A stretch of DNA of 64,000 bases from Acidobacteriota bacterium (GTDB lineage Bacteria > Acidobacteriota > Holophagae > Acanthopleuribacterales > Acanthopleuribacteraceae): NCBI GenBank assembly GCA_030066195.1, contig JASJCB010000008.1, forward strand, positions 1 to 64,000. The letters are read 5' to 3'. Position numbers and translations under genes: made by a program. The notes beneath the pieces were generated by a model. That model was not told the origin of the DNA. It did no database searches and saw nothing but the letters and a program-made list of their open reading frames with translations. Each line of letters begins with the position of its first letter. The stretch's first letter is position 1. Positions 7,471-23,747 of this stretch are shown piece by piece.

Positions 7471-9666
7471 ATGAAGTACGACACCAACGTGGAAATTATG
7501 AAGGCCATTACCCGCGGCGATTACGGCGACCCCTTCTCCGTATTGGGCATGCACGACAGCGGGGGAGGCCTGGTGGTGCGTGTCTTCTTCCCCGACGCCC
7601 TGGAAGTCGACGTGGTCGACCGGCACAGTCACAAGCACATCGCCTCCCTGGAGCGCCTGCTGCCCGAGGGTTTTTTCGCCGGGCAGATGGGTCGTCGCAA
7701 AAAGCGCTTCGGCTATAAGCTACGCGTGGTTCTGGAAAACGATGAACTCTACATGGAAGATCCCTACAGCTTCGGCGAGGTCTGGACCAAAAAGGACAGT
7801 CAACATTTCGCCGAGGGCGCCAACTACCGCCTCTACGACCGCATGGGCGCGCACTGTTGCAAGCTCGGCGGCATCCCCGGCGTCCTCTTTGCCGTTTGGG
7901 CGCCCAACGCCAGCCGGGTTTCCGTGGTGGGCGACTTCAATAACTGGGACGGTCGACGGCACGTCATGCGCCTGCGCCACAAGGCCTCCGTATGGGAAAT
8001 CTTCATCCCGGACCTGGTGGAAGGCGATCACTACATGTACGAAATCAAGGATCGCAAGGGCAACCTGATGGCCCTCAAGTCGGATCCCATGGGATTTGCG
8101 CACGAATGCCCGCCGCGCACCGTCTCCGAGGTGGCCGACATCGACAGCTTCAAATGGGCCGATAAGAACTGGATGAAGAGCCGCGCCGCCAAAAACGCAC
8201 TCGACGCGCCCATCTCCGTCTACGAGGTGCACCTGGGCAGTTGGCGCCGCGTCCCCGAGGAAGGTAACCGCTTCCTCACCTACCGCGAGTTGGCCGAGCA
8301 ACTGGTGCCCTACTTGCAGGACATGGGCTTTACCCACCTCCAGGTGATGCCCGTGCACGAACACCCCTATTACGGCTCCTGGGGTTACCAACCCTTGGGC
8401 CTGTTCGCGCCCACCCGCCGCTACGGCACGCCCGCCGATTTCAAATACCTGGTGGAGCAATGCCACAAGAACGGCATCGGCATTTTCATGGACTGGGTGC
8501 CCGGCCATTTTCCCACCGACGATCACGGCCTGTCCAACTTCGACGGCACCTCCCTTTACGAGCACGCCGACCCGCGCCAGGGCTTTCATCCCGACTGGAC
8601 CACCTACATCTATAACTTCGGCCGCACCGAGGTGTCCAATTTCCTGATCAACAACGCCCTGTTCTGGCTGGACCGCTACCATATCGACGGCCTGCGCGTG
8701 GATGCGGTAGCCAGTATGCTCTACCTGGACTACAGCCGCCAGGACGGTGAATGGGTTCCCAACCAACACGGCGGTAATACCAACCTGGAAGCTATCGACC
8801 TGCTGCGTCGCCTCAACGAACTGGTCGGCGACTTCGACGGCGCGATCACCATCGCGGAAGAGTCTACCGCCTGGCCCGGGGTCAGCCGTCCCACCTCCAA
8901 GGGCGGCCTGGGTTTCAACTTCAAGTGGAACATGGGCTGGATGCACGACACGCTCGAGTACATGAAGCTGGACCCCATCTATCGCAGGCACCACCATCAC
9001 AAGATGACCTTCGGCATGGTCTACGCCTTCAACGAGAACTTCATGCTGCCGCTGAGTCACGACGAGGTGGTGCATATGAAGGGCTCCCTGCTCACCCGCA
9101 TGCCGGGCGACAGCTGGCGCCGCTTCGCCAACCTGCGCGCCTACTACGGTTTCATGTGGGGCCACCCGGGCAAGAAATTATTGTTCATGGGCGGCGAGTT
9201 CGCCCAGGAGCGGGAGTGGAACCACGAGATCAGCCTGGACTGGCACCTCACCCAAAACCGATTCCATCACGGCGTACAAACTCTGGTTCGCGACCTCAAC
9301 TTCTTCTACCGCGAAACGCCGGCCCTGCACCAGTTGGACTGTGAGCCCGAGGGTTTCCAGTGGATCAAGGTCAACGAGGAAGAGGAGTCCTATTACGCCT
9401 GGTTGCGCTTCGCCCGCAACGGCCGCAAGCCGGTGCTGTGCGTGACCAACCTGACCCCGGTTATTCGCGAGAACCACCGCCTGGGCGTGCCCAACGCCGG
9501 CTTCTGGGCGGAACGCATCAACACGGACCTGGAGGTCTACGGCGGCAGCAATGTGCATAACGGCGAGGGCGTGCGCACCGAAGACGTGCCCGCGGATGAG
9601 TATGCCCAATCGCTCGTCCTGACCTTGCCGCCGCTGGCAACCCTTTTCCTGGAGTACACCGGATGA
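7471..9666 (+). CDS. glgB: 1,4-alpha-glucan branching enzyme GlgB
   Basis: GlgB (731 aa, usual length) cuts alpha-1,4 glucan chains and reattaches them through alpha-1,6 bonds during glycogen synthesis. An N1 domain ('[20 protein letters not shown]') and a CBM48 domain ('[21 protein letters not shown]') come first. The GH13_9 barrel follows, with the catalytic Asp in '[12 protein letters not shown]' (~411), Glu in 'ITIAEEST' (~463) and the stabilising Asp in '[10 protein letters not shown]' (~531). All three fit the E. coli positions 405/458/526. A ribosome site (AAAGGA) precedes the ATG. The stop overlaps the glgX start as ATGA, indicating coupled translation. Confidence 0.97.
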   Translation: MKYDTNVEIMKAITRGDYGDPFSVLGMHDSGGGLVVRVFFPDALEVDVVDRHSHKHIASLERLLPEGFFAGQMGRRKKRFGYKLRVVLENDELYMEDPYSFGEVWTKKDSQHFAEGANYRLYDRMGAHCCKLGGIPGVLFAVWAPNASRVSVVGDFNNWDGRRHVMRLRHKASVWEIFIPDLVEGDHYMYEIKDRKGNLMALKSDPMGFAHECPPRTVSEVADIDSFKWADKNWMKSRAAKNALDAPISVYEVHLGSWRRVPEEGNRFLTYRELAEQLVPYLQDMGFTHLQVMPVHEHPYYGSWGYQPLGLFAPTRRYGTPADFKYLVEQCHKNGIGIFMDWVPGHFPTDDHGLSNFDGTSLYEHADPRQGFHPDWTTYIYNFGRTEVSNFLINNALFWLDRYHIDGLRVDAVASMLYLDYSRQDGEWVPNQHGGNTNLEAIDLLRRLNELVGDFDGAITIAEESTAWPGVSRPTSKGGLGFNFKWNMGWMHDTLEYMKLDPIYRRHHHHKMTFGMVYAFNENFMLPLSHDEVVHMKGSLLTRMPGDSWRRFANLRAYYGFMWGHPGKKLLFMGGEFAQEREWNHEISLDWHLTQNRFHHGVQTLVRDLNFFYRETPALHQLDCEPEGFQWIKVNEEEESYYAWLRFARNGRKPVLCVTNLTPVIRENHRLGVPNAGFWAERINTDLEVYGGSNVHNGEGVRTEDVPADEYAQSLVLTLPPLATLFLEYTG

Positions 9667-11813
9667 CTGCAGATTCCTTTTCGGTTCAACCCGGCGTGCC
9701 CTTCCCCCTGGGCGCCGTCTGGAATGGTCGCGGGGTCAACTTCGCCTTGTTCTCGGCCCATGCCGAGCGCGTGGAGTTGTGCCTGTTCGATCGCAAGGGC
9801 CGTAAGGAAGTCGACCGCGTCACCCTGCCCGTCTGCACCGACCAGGTGTGGCACGGATACGTACCCGAGGCTCGGCCCGGTCAGCTTTACGGCTACCGAG
9901 TGCACGGTCCCTATTGTCCCGAGGCCGGCCACCGCTTCAACGCCAACAAACTGTTGCTGGATCCCTACGCCAAACGTCTGCACGGCACCATCAAGTGGAC
10001 CGATGCCCATTACGGCTACATCATCAACAGCCCGCGGGCGGACCTGAGCTTCGACCGTCGCGACAATGCCTTCGCCATGCCCAAGTGCGTGGTGGTAGAC
10101 GAAGCCTTCAGTTGGGGGGTCGAAAAACCGCACCTGGTGCCCTGGTCCGACACAATCATCTACGAACTGCACGTGGTCGGCTTTACCAAACACCGCGAGC
10201 AGTTGCCCAAGCCCTTGCGCGGCACGTTCGGCGGCCTGGCCCATCCCAGCACGATCGATTACCTGAAGAATCTGGGCGTGACCACCGTCGAGCTGATGCC
10301 GGTGTTTGCCTTTGCAGACGACCGCTTCCTGGAAGATCGGGGCCTGCGCAATTACTGGGGATATCAACCCGTCAGCTTGTTTGCGCCGCAGCAGCGCTAC
10401 ATGACCGCGGCCGGGATCTACGATTTCAAAACCATGGTCCTGCGCTTGCACGACGCGGGAATCGAAGTCATATTGGATGTAGTTTACAATCACACTGCCG
10501 AGGGGGACCACATGGGACCCACGCTCTCCTGGCGTGGTATCGACAACCTGTCCTACTATCGTCTGCTGCCGGAGAACAAGCGCTACTACCTCAATGACAG
10601 CGGCTGCGGCAACTCCCTGGACGTCAATCAACCCCGCGTCCTGCAGATGGTGATGGACAGCCTGCGCTATTGGGTCACCAAAATGCACGTGGACGGTTTC
10701 CGCTTCGACCTGGCCCCGTCCCTGGGCCGCAACCCCGGGCATTTCGATCCGCGCGCCGGCTTCTTCGATGCGATCCGCCAGGACCCGGTGTTGTCGCGGG
10801 TGAAATTGATCGCGGAACCCTGGGATGTGGGCGAGAACGGTTATCAACTGGGTAACTTCCCGCAAGGCTGGACCGAGTGGAACGACCGCACCCGCGACGC
10901 GGTTCGCCGGTTCTGGCGGGGCGACATGGGCATGATGCCCGAACTTGCCAAGCGTCTGCACGGCTCCAGCGACCTGTTCGAGGGCAAGGGACGGCGCACC
11001 TGGGCGGGTATTAACTACGTGTCCTCCCACGACGGCTTCACCCTGCGCGACCTGGTTTCCTACAACCAGCGCCACAACCACGCCAACGGTGAAAACAACC
11101 AGGACGGCCACGGCGAGCCCTTCTCCTTCAATTACGGCGAGGAAGGGCCCACGGCCGATAAGGACATCAAAGCACTGCGCCAACTACAGCGCCGCAACAT
11201 GATCACCACCATCTTCCTGGCCCAGGGTACGCCCATGCTGCAAGCCGGTGACGAGATCGGCCGCACCCAGCAGGGCAACAACAATGCATACTGCCAGGAT
11301 AATGATATCGGCTGGCTGCAGTGGAAGAACCTGCCGCCGGAGGATCGGGACTTCAAAGAATTCGTCAAACGCCTGATCCGCTTACGCAAACGCTTCCCGG
11401 TGCTGCGTCGGCCCTGGTACCCCCACGGGCGAGAGACATCGCCGACCACCGGCTTCAAGGATCTACAGTGGGTCTCGCCCGACGGTACCGACATGGAAGC
11501 CGTCCACTGGGAAAACACCGCCAATCGCTGCATGGGCATGCTGGTCTCCGGCGATACGCCCCCGGGTCTGCCCGGCGTGCTGCCGGCCGAGGACGAGGAT
11601 ACCCTGCTGATCGTATTCAACGCGGCCGAACACGAGCAGATGTTCCGCACGCCCGAGGGGGCATCCCCCTACGTCTGGCAGTGTATTTTGGATACCACCA
11701 ACCCCATGCGTCCCAAGGGAACCCTCAACCAGATCGCGGGTCGCCCGTTCCAAGCGGAGCCGCGTTCGATCTATGTGTTTACCCTGGCGCCTCTACAGGA
11801 GCAAGTCGAATGA
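9663..11813 (+). CDS. glgX: Glycogen debranching enzyme GlgX
   Basis: GlgX (716 aa) is an isoamylase-type alpha-1,6-glucosidase that trims short branches left by phosphorylase. A CBM48 domain is at the N-terminus ('[20 protein letters not shown]'). The GH13_11 barrel holds '[10 protein letters not shown]', the nucleophile Asp in '[13 protein letters not shown]' (~349), the acid/base Glu in '[12 protein letters not shown]' (~384) and 'VSSHDGFTL'. The start overlaps glgB by 4 bases, and the stop overlaps the malQ start by 4 bases. Confidence 0.96.
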   Translation: MTADSFSVQPGVPFPLGAVWNGRGVNFALFSAHAERVELCLFDRKGRKEVDRVTLPVCTDQVWHGYVPEARPGQLYGYRVHGPYCPEAGHRFNANKLLLDPYAKRLHGTIKWTDAHYGYIINSPRADLSFDRRDNAFAMPKCVVVDEAFSWGVEKPHLVPWSDTIIYELHVVGFTKHREQLPKPLRGTFGGLAHPSTIDYLKNLGVTTVELMPVFAFADDRFLEDRGLRNYWGYQPVSLFAPQQRYMTAAGIYDFKTMVLRLHDAGIEVILDVVYNHTAEGDHMGPTLSWRGIDNLSYYRLLPENKRYYLNDSGCGNSLDVNQPRVLQMVMDSLRYWVTKMHVDGFRFDLAPSLGRNPGHFDPRAGFFDAIRQDPVLSRVKLIAEPWDVGENGYQLGNFPQGWTEWNDRTRDAVRRFWRGDMGMMPELAKRLHGSSDLFEGKGRRTWAGINYVSSHDGFTLRDLVSYNQRHNHANGENNQDGHGEPFSFNYGEEGPTADKDIKALRQLQRRNMITTIFLAQGTPMLQAGDEIGRTQQGNNNAYCQDNDIGWLQWKNLPPEDRDFKEFVKRLIRLRKRFPVLRRPWYPHGRETSPTTGFKDLQWVSPDGTDMEAVHWENTANRCMGMLVSGDTPPGLPGVLPAEDEDTLLIVFNAAEHEQMFRTPEGASPYVWQCILDTTNPMRPKGTLNQIAGRPFQAEPRSIYVFTLAPLQEQVE

Positions 11814-13396
11814 CACGCAGAACAAGCGGCATCGTGCTGCACCCCACCAGCCTGCCCGGCCCTTACGGCATCGGTGAAATCGGCCCCGCGGCCCGCGATT
11901 TCGTGGACGACCTGGCCGAGATGGGCCAGCACCTCTGGCAGGTGCTGCCGCTGGGACCGACCTCCTACGGCGACTCGCCCTATCAGTCCCTCTCTACCTT
12001 CGCGGGCAATCACCTGCTGATCTCCTTCGACGACCTGAAGGATGCGGGCCTGTTGGAGGAAGACGACTTGAAAGATTTCCCGCAATTCCCCGCCGACCAC
12101 GTGGCCTTCGGCCCCGTCATCGAGGCGCGGAATCGCGTGCTGAACCGCGTGGCCGATGCATTCGCCGAACGCGCTTCGGCCGGCCTTCAAGAAGCCCATG
12201 CTTCATTCTGCAAAGCCAACGCCGATTGGCTGGACGATTACGCCTTGTTCGTCGCACTGAAAGAACACCACCGGGGCCGCCCATGGACCGAGTGGAAGCC
12301 GGAACTGCGCGACCGTGAGGAAACGGCCCTGGCCGCGGCGCGCGACCAATTCGCCGCCCGCATGGACGCCGTTCGCGTTTTGCAGTTCCTTTTCAACCAT
12401 CAGTGGCGCGAACTCATGGCCTATTGCGGAGAAAACAAGGTCACGGTGATGGGCGATATTCCCATCTTCGTGGCCCACGACTCCGCCGACACCTGGGCGC
12501 GGCCCGATCTCTTCTACCTGGACGAGAAGGGTCACTGCACCGTCATCGCCGGTGTGCCGCCCGACTACTTCAGCGAGACAGGCCAGCGTTGGGGCAACCC
12601 CCTCTATCGCTGGGACAAGATGACAGCGGACGATTTCGCCTGGTGGCGCCGTCGTCTGGGCCGGACCGTGGAACTTGTGGACCTGGTTCGCATCGACCAT
12701 TTCCGAGGCTTCGAAGCTTATTGGGAGATCCCCGCGCACGAGGAAACCGCCATCAAGGGTAAATGGGTGCCGGGCCCCAATGAGGCTCTGTTCGAGGCTT
12801 TCAGGAAAGACTTCGAGACTCTGCCCATCGTGGCGGAGGATTTGGGCGTCATCACTCCCCCCGTGGAAGCCCTACGCGACCAATTCGAACTGCCGGGCAT
12901 GAAGGTCTTGCAGTTCATCCTGTGTATTTACCGAGAGGAGTTGGAGGAGAAGGATCTACCCGAAAAATTCCCCGCCAACACCGTTTGCTACACCGGAACC
13001 CACGACAACGACACCACGGCCGGCTGGTTTGCCAAGTTGGACGAGGATACCCGGATGAATGTACTGGATCACGTCATCACCGACGGCAGCGAGATTCATT
13101 GGGATTTTATCCAAACCGCCTGGCGCAGCACATCCGACACCGCGCTAACCCCCCTGCAAGATCTTCTGGGCCTGGGCTCGGAAGCAAGAATGAACCTTCC
13201 CGGCAACCCCAAGGGCAACTGGCATTGGCGCTTCAGCCGGGACCAAATCAGCATAAAGACCAAGGAAGCCCTCAGGCAACTGACCGTCGAGACGGGCCGC
13301 CATGGCGGGCCACCCATGAATAAGCAAGGGGAACCGATTCCATTCCATGATCCATCCATGGTTCCAACTGAAGAGGAGAGCGATAATGCATTGTGA
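11810..13396 (+). CDS. malQ: 4-alpha-glucanotransferase (amylomaltase) MalQ
   Basis: MalQ (528 aa) transfers glucan segments between maltodextrins, turning short branches released by GlgX into substrates for phosphorylase. GH77 motifs are all present: 'SGIVLHPTSLPGPYGIGEIG' at the start, nucleophile Asp in 'LVRIDHFRGFEAYW' (~294), Glu in 'PIVAEDLGVI' (~341) and Asp in 'YTGTHDNDTTAGW' (~398). The open frame extends upstream to 11321, but only the ATG at 11810, overlapping the glgX stop, gives the family N-terminus. Confidence 0.96.
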   Translation: MTRRTSGIVLHPTSLPGPYGIGEIGPAARDFVDDLAEMGQHLWQVLPLGPTSYGDSPYQSLSTFAGNHLLISFDDLKDAGLLEEDDLKDFPQFPADHVAFGPVIEARNRVLNRVADAFAERASAGLQEAHASFCKANADWLDDYALFVALKEHHRGRPWTEWKPELRDREETALAAARDQFAARMDAVRVLQFLFNHQWRELMAYCGENKVTVMGDIPIFVAHDSADTWARPDLFYLDEKGHCTVIAGVPPDYFSETGQRWGNPLYRWDKMTADDFAWWRRRLGRTVELVDLVRIDHFRGFEAYWEIPAHEETAIKGKWVPGPNEALFEAFRKDFETLPIVAEDLGVITPPVEALRDQFELPGMKVLQFILCIYREELEEKDLPEKFPANTVCYTGTHDNDTTAGWFAKLDEDTRMNVLDHVITDGSEIHWDFIQTAWRSTSDTALTPLQDLLGLGSEARMNLPGNPKGNWHWRFSRDQISIKTKEALRQLTVETGRHGGPPMNKQGEPIPFHDPSMVPTEEESDNAL

Positions 13397-14393
13397 TCGT
13401 TTAAGAGACTTGGATCTACCCTGGGACCAATCACCGGAGCAATGGCCGGATAGATTAGTGGCCGATCTGGGCGAAGGCGCGTGGTTGGTACGCAATGAGA
13501 ACCACCGTTACGTCCTGAGAAGGTTGAACACGGCCGATGCGACCCGTGCCGAGGAGCGGCTGAACGCCCTGCGGACATTCGGTTTGCCGTCAGTTGCATC
13601 GCTGGGCGTGGTCGATCAGGAAGACGACACGGCCCTACTGGTCACCGAATGGCCGGAGGACGCCGTACCCTTGGAAGACGCGCTGACCGGTGAAGGCAAT
13701 CCGCAACCGTTGGCGGAAGACCTTTCCATGTTGCTGGCCCATATGCACCTGGCCGGTTTCCATTGGGGATGCGGTACCCTGGCGGCCCCGCTGATCCGCA
13801 AGGACAACAACAGCGCCATGTTGGGCGACCCCTGCCACGGCGAACTGTCGGCCGAGATCAGCGAGGAACAACGCGAGGCGGATCTGCACGCGGCTCGGGT
13901 CAACCTGGCTCGCATCGTACGCGCCGCCAACCACGGTCGCCGCAACCCGCTGAACCCCGAACTCTTCGCGAGTGAGGTCATCAGCGGTTATCGCCGCATC
14001 TGGGACCGTATCCACCGCACCCGCCTGTTCGTGGAATCCGGCTCCATCCAGATGAGCACTCGTGTCACCACGCTCGGCAGCCTGCCCGAGGCGTATCAAC
14101 AACAACTGAAGGACGTGGAAGACAATCCTTTCGGCTTGTTGCTGCTGGGTAGCGTCAGCCACTGCAACAGCGACAACCGCCTGATGTTGCACCTGCTGAC
14201 CGGCCTGGAAACCCGAGACAACAACAGCCGTCTGCTGCTGCGCGATCTGTTTCGCTACCACTCCTGGCTGGAGTTCAGCACCGGTCGCAAATGGCCTCGC
14301 GGCCTGGCCGCCAACCGCTGGATGAACGAGGTCTACGGTCCCGCCGTGGCCGGTCTCTCCGCGTTGCGGAAAACCGGTGAAGCCTGTCACTGA
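13386..14393 (+). CDS. DUF4032 kinase-like protein, catalytic residues altered
   Basis: The 335-aa protein matches DUF4032, a family with a kinase-like fold: a nucleotide-lobe-like start ('GEGAWLVRNENHRYVLRRL'), 'MHLAGFHWG', 'ISEEQREADLHAARVNLARI' and 'ISGYRRIWDRI'. In the family as I recall it, the catalytic loop reads WGDCSL-N-LFRRD; here it reads 'WGCGTLAAPLIRKDN', so the catalytic Asp and the Asn are missing, while an Asp remains in 'MLGDPCHGE'. It may be a pseudokinase that binds a glucan or a partner enzyme. The ATG at 13386 has the ribosome site GAGGAGAG and overlaps the malQ stop by 11 bases, so it is the fifth gene of the glycogen operon. Confidence 0.75.
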   Translation: MHCDRLRDLDLPWDQSPEQWPDRLVADLGEGAWLVRNENHRYVLRRLNTADATRAEERLNALRTFGLPSVASLGVVDQEDDTALLVTEWPEDAVPLEDALTGEGNPQPLAEDLSMLLAHMHLAGFHWGCGTLAAPLIRKDNNSAMLGDPCHGELSAEISEEQREADLHAARVNLARIVRAANHGRRNPLNPELFASEVISGYRRIWDRIHRTRLFVESGSIQMSTRVTTLGSLPEAYQQQLKDVEDNPFGLLLLGSVSHCNSDNRLMLHLLTGLETRDNNSRLLLRDLFRYHSWLEFSTGRKWPRGLAANRWMNEVYGPAVAGLSALRKTGEACH

Positions 14394-14719
14394 TTGCCAC
14401 ATAAGGATCTACAGACCATGCGGGTTCGTCGTTTTATAGAAAAACAACTGATGCTGCCGCCGATTACAGGCGGGGGTGCGGCTTCGCTCTCCGGCGCCCC
14501 GGCCCCACATCATCGGCCTGCAGCCGCTCCCGCACCACTGGATGTCCGTCCCGTCAAGGGCCGTGCGACGCACCGGAACCGTCGCGAGGAAAACGGGGCG
14601 CACTTAACACTTAAAAGAGGAATGATTTGGAGGACTCGTGGTCTTCAGCGGTTTCAGCCGCATGCCTTTCGGGATGATTCAAGGGACATGAGGACCACGC
14701 TATTTATGGAGGAACACAC
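14394..14719 (+). other. Long spacer/leader before the pullulanase gene
   Basis: These 326 bases carry no convincing gene; a 126-codon frame has low-complexity, family-less content. A long-range inverted repeat (CGTGGTC near 14637 and GACCACG near 14694) encloses a small GCGG/CCGC hairpin and ends just before the pullulanase ribosome site, so the mRNA leader may fold. No promoter stands out. Confidence 0.4.
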
Positions 14720-19987
<5,268 letters not shown>

Positions 19988-20021
19988 TCGGCTGCAACCA
20001 TTGACCATTCAATCTCCAAGC

Positions 20022-20052
20022 GCCGCGGGCCTTTGGGCTCGCGGCACTTTTT
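20022..20052 (+). terminator. Rho-independent terminator after pulA
   Basis: A 10-bp stem (GCCGCGGGCC / GGCTCGCGGC, one G-T pair) with loop TTTG is followed by ACTTTTTG. It separates pulA from glgP, so glgP needs its own promoter or readthrough. Confidence 0.85.
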
Positions 20053-20159
20053 GTCTCCGCCCATGGAGCATTTCGTGACCGGTTCCGGGCTTGCACAAAC
20101 CCGGTTTCCACCGGTTGCCTTTCGGCCCGGATCGCCGAATAACTTTTGAGGTAAGCAAC

Positions 20160-22628
20160 ATGATTGGACATCAGGACCATCACTTGACGGTGCGCCGCGG
20201 CTTGGACGTGGCATCCATTAAAAAGGATTTCGAGGACCATTTGAACTTCACGCTGGGTCGTGACCAGTACAGCACCAGCCAACACCACAATTACTTTGCC
20301 CTCGCCTATACCATCCGTGACCGCCTGATCGACCGCTGGATCAAAACCCAGCAGACCCACCACGAGCAGAAAGCCAAGCGCGTCTACTACCTTTCCCTTG
20401 AATTCCTCATGGGACGCGTATTGGGCAACAACGTACTGAACCTGGGCATCGACGACGAGGTGCGCAAGGCCTGCGAGGAACTGGGCCTGGACTACGGCGA
20501 CCTGGAAGAAGTAGAGATGGACATGGGCCTGGGCAACGGTGGTTTAGGCCGCCTGGCCGCTTGTTTCATCGACTCCATGGCCACCCTGGAAATTCCGGCC
20601 ATGGGTTACGGCATCCGCTACAACTACGGCATCTTCCGTCAGGTCTTCCAGGACGGCAGACAGATCGAACATCCCGATGACTGGTTGAGGTTCGGCAACC
20701 CCTGGGAGATCCAACGAACCTTCCGCTATTACACGGTTCACATGGGCGGACGTCTGGAATCCTGGATGGACAACGGGGTCGCCCGTCACAACTGGGTCGA
20801 CGCGCAACGCGTCATGGGCCAACCCTACGATATCCCCATCGTGGGCTACGGCGGCAATACCGTCAACACCCTGCGCCTGTGGAGCGCCCACGCCGCCGAG
20901 GACTTTGACTTCGAAGACTTCAATAAGGGCGACTACATCCAGGCCGTGGAACACAAGGTGCGCGCCGAGAACCTGACCAAGGTGCTTTATCCCAACGACA
21001 ACCACTACCAGGGTAAGGAACTGCGCCTGCGCCAACAGTACCTCTTCGTCTCCTGTTCCTTGCAGGACATCTTCAGCCGCTTCAAGAACAGCGGATTCGA
21101 ATGGCGCGAACTGCCCGACTACGTGGCCATTCAGCTGAACGACACCCACCCGTCCCTGGCGGTGCCGGAAATGATGCGCCTGCTGATCGACGAGGAGGGC
21201 ATACCCTGGAAGACCGCTTGGGACCTGACCACGAGGACCCTGGCTTATACCAACCACACGCTCATGCCCGAAGCCCTGGAAAGGTGGCCCATGGACATGA
21301 TGGCCCATGTTCTGCCGCGTCACCTGCAGATCATCTTCGACATCAACCAGGAATTCATTGACACCGTGCTGACCAAATACCCCGAGGACATGTCGCGGGT
21401 GGCCCGCATGAGCATTATCGAGGAGGGTTTCCCCAAGCAGATACGCATGGGCCACCTGTCGATCATCGGATCGCACTCAACCAACGGCGTGGCCCGAATC
21501 CATACCGACCTGCTGAAGGAACGCGTGGTGCCGGACTTCGCCGACCTTTACCCGGAACGCTTCAACGCCAAGACCAACGGCATCACGCAGCGGCGCTGGC
21601 TGCTGCACGCCAACCCCGGCTTGTCCAAACTGATCACCGAAACCATCGGCGACAGTTGGATCACGGAGCTGACCCACCTGCGCAAATTGGAACCCTATGC
21701 CGACGATCCGGCCTTTCGCGAGAAGTTCCGCCTGGTCAAGCATCAGACCAAAGTCGACCTGGCCGATTACATGGAAAAGAAATGGGGTTTCCAGGCCGAT
21801 CCACACGCCGTCTTCGACGTGCACATCAAACGCCTGCACGAGTACAAACGCCAGCTGATGAACGCGATTCACATCGTCATGCGCTACTGCCGCCTGCGCA
21901 ATAACCCGGATATGGACGTGCCGCCGCGTGTCTTCCTGTTCGGGGCCAAGGCGGCGCCGGGTTACGACATGGCCAAGTTGATCATCAAACTGATCAACGA
22001 CATCAGCCAACGCATCAACCACGACGAAACCGTCAACCAAAAACTGCGCGTCTACTTCCTGCCCAATTACCGGGTCACCCTGGCCGAAAAGATGATCCCG
22101 GCCACGGACGTCTCGGAACAGATCTCCACGGCAGGAACGGAAGCCTCGGGTACGGGCAACATGAAGTTCATGCTCAACGGTGCGCTGACGGTGGGCACCA
22201 TGGACGGCGCCAACATCGAGATGGCGGAAGAAGTGGGTAAGGAGAACATGTTCATCTTCGGCCTGAACTCGGAAGAAGCGGCAGAACTGGCGCACAACCC
22301 GGTAGCCTGCTACCGCGGGCACGACGAACTGCGCGAAGCGCTGGACCTGATCTTCGACAACTACTTCAACCCGCGCGAACCGGGCATCTACGAACCCATC
22401 CGCCGCAACCTGCTGGAAGGCGGCGACCGCTACCTGCTGCTGGCGGACCTGCCGGCCTACGCGGAAGCCCACAACGAAATCGACCGCGTCTACCGGGACC
22501 GGGAAGAATGGACCCGCCGAGCCATCCTAAACGTAGCGGCCTCGGGCAAATTCAGCTCAGACCGAACCATCCTGGAATACGCCAGGGACATCTGGAAGGT
22601 CCTACCCTGCCCAATCCCGCTGGATTAA
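20160..22628 (+). CDS. glgP: Glycogen phosphorylase
   Basis: GlgP (822 aa) releases glucose-1-phosphate from glycogen chain ends using pyridoxal phosphate. The GT35 hallmarks are present: 'YYLSLEFLMGR', 'NGGLGRLAACF', 'NDTHPSLAVPEMMR', 'KTNGITQRRWL', and the PLP-lysine motif 'EASGTGNMKFMLNGA' (Lys ~669). I place the start at the ATG at 20160 after TGAGGTAAG; the frame is open from 20091 but the added residues are not part of the family. With GlgX and MalQ upstream it completes glycogen breakdown. Confidence 0.96.
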   Translation: MIGHQDHHLTVRRGLDVASIKKDFEDHLNFTLGRDQYSTSQHHNYFALAYTIRDRLIDRWIKTQQTHHEQKAKRVYYLSLEFLMGRVLGNNVLNLGIDDEVRKACEELGLDYGDLEEVEMDMGLGNGGLGRLAACFIDSMATLEIPAMGYGIRYNYGIFRQVFQDGRQIEHPDDWLRFGNPWEIQRTFRYYTVHMGGRLESWMDNGVARHNWVDAQRVMGQPYDIPIVGYGGNTVNTLRLWSAHAAEDFDFEDFNKGDYIQAVEHKVRAENLTKVLYPNDNHYQGKELRLRQQYLFVSCSLQDIFSRFKNSGFEWRELPDYVAIQLNDTHPSLAVPEMMRLLIDEEGIPWKTAWDLTTRTLAYTNHTLMPEALERWPMDMMAHVLPRHLQIIFDINQEFIDTVLTKYPEDMSRVARMSIIEEGFPKQIRMGHLSIIGSHSTNGVARIHTDLLKERVVPDFADLYPERFNAKTNGITQRRWLLHANPGLSKLITETIGDSWITELTHLRKLEPYADDPAFREKFRLVKHQTKVDLADYMEKKWGFQADPHAVFDVHIKRLHEYKRQLMNAIHIVMRYCRLRNNPDMDVPPRVFLFGAKAAPGYDMAKLIIKLINDISQRINHDETVNQKLRVYFLPNYRVTLAEKMIPATDVSEQISTAGTEASGTGNMKFMLNGALTVGTMDGANIEMAEEVGKENMFIFGLNSEEAAELAHNPVACYRGHDELREALDLIFDNYFNPREPGIYEPIRRNLLEGGDRYLLLADLPAYAEAHNEIDRVYRDREEWTRRAILNVAASGKFSSDRTILEYARDIWKVLPCPIPLD

Positions 22629-22639
22629 CCAAAGAAAAA

Positions 22640-22661
22640 GCCCCCGGGCCAACCCGGGGGC
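22640..22661. terminator. Strong hairpin after glgP
   Basis: A perfect 9-bp stem (GCCCCCGGG / CCCGGGGGC, loop CCAA) lies 12 bases after the glgP stop. It is preceded by AAAGAAAAA, so the T tract is on the minus strand. Two more hairpins with TCC loops follow: TCGCCC/GGGCGA (22702-22716) and GCACGCA/TGCGTGC (22740-22756). Confidence 0.65.
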
Positions 22662-22863
22662 ACCTAGCGCGCAAACACCCTGAGTACAGGCAAGCCGAGA
22701 ATCGCCCTCCGGGCGAGGCGAGGCGAAAACCCTGGACGCGCACGCATCCTGCGTGCACTTCCTTGGGATGAGAAAGATTTCCCGGCTCAATAACAACCTC
22801 CGACCTTCGGGCAATTTTAGGCTAAAATGATCTTGAAAGCTCATTCCAACCAGGAAGGTCATC

Positions 22864-23595
22864 ATGCTCGAAGATCTGCTGCGACAGCGCTATGCACGCT
22901 CCAAAGAGCTTGAAGCGAAACTGTTATCCCGTCTACCGGATTTCGGAGCCAGAGGCGATCAAGTCTCCGAAACGTTAGAACTGATGTTCCAGATACACCT
23001 CGGCCAGAAGGATCGGCCCGGAGGTCCCTATATCGATCATGTCATGCGGGTCGCCGGCAATGTTATCGAGGTCTATGGCACTGAAGATGTCGATCTGATT
23101 ATCGCCGCCCTGTTACATGACAGCGTCGAGGACCGGGCGGGTGAGCTCCTGGACATTCTCGAACCCGAGGGACCCGAGGATCGAAAAAGCGATCGTGAAA
23201 CCGTCTTCGCGGCTCTTGAAAGACGTTTCGGGAAGCGAATTCGCGACCTGGTGCAGGGCGTTACCAATCCCGAGTTGAACAACGCGGAGAAAGAGCGACT
23301 AAATAACGATAAGGCACTGAAAAACAAGTGGTATCAAGAACACGTAATGGACCTTTTCAGAGCCAACCCGGACGCCGCCATGATCAAATGCGCCGATTTC
23401 ATGGACAACGCGTGCCGATTGGACAAAGTGAAGGGCGCTCGAAGAAAGAACCTGCAAGCTAAATACGGCCCGCTGATGACAGCCATCCCCAAATTCCTGG
23501 AGGAAGAAGCGGATCGGGATCATCCCCTATACCGAAACAAACAACCGATCATCGACCGAATAGAAGAGGCCTATCACGAGTTTTATGTAGATTGA
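22864..23595 (+). CDS. HD-domain phosphohydrolase (SpoT/MESH1-like)
   Basis: The 243-aa protein has the metal-binding HD pattern of the RelA/SpoT hydrolase fold: 'GGPYIDHVMRVAGNV' (first His), 'IIAALLHDSVEDR' (His-Asp plus ED) and 'MIKCADFMDNA' (Asp). These are the landmarks of stand-alone guanosine-polyphosphate hydrolases, so it may degrade (p)ppGpp or a related nucleotide. No synthetase domain is present. The ATG follows GGAAGG. It is a single-gene unit between the glgP hairpins and the ATPase gene. Confidence 0.75.
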   Translation: MLEDLLRQRYARSKELEAKLLSRLPDFGARGDQVSETLELMFQIHLGQKDRPGGPYIDHVMRVAGNVIEVYGTEDVDLIIAALLHDSVEDRAGELLDILEPEGPEDRKSDRETVFAALERRFGKRIRDLVQGVTNPELNNAEKERLNNDKALKNKWYQEHVMDLFRANPDAAMIKCADFMDNACRLDKVKGARRKNLQAKYGPLMTAIPKFLEEEADRDHPLYRNKQPIIDRIEEAYHEFYVD

Positions 23596-23747
23596 GAGTG
23601 GTTCGTTGTTGAATTTCAAGCCACTGAAATTATGTGCCTTGCCAGGTTCATCTCACGATGGTGCTACCTATGCGCGACAGGTGGAATTCACAAGTGGGGA
23701 CTTGGTGAACGGGCCGGTACGTTGTAGAATTCGGATGAGGTGGCGCC

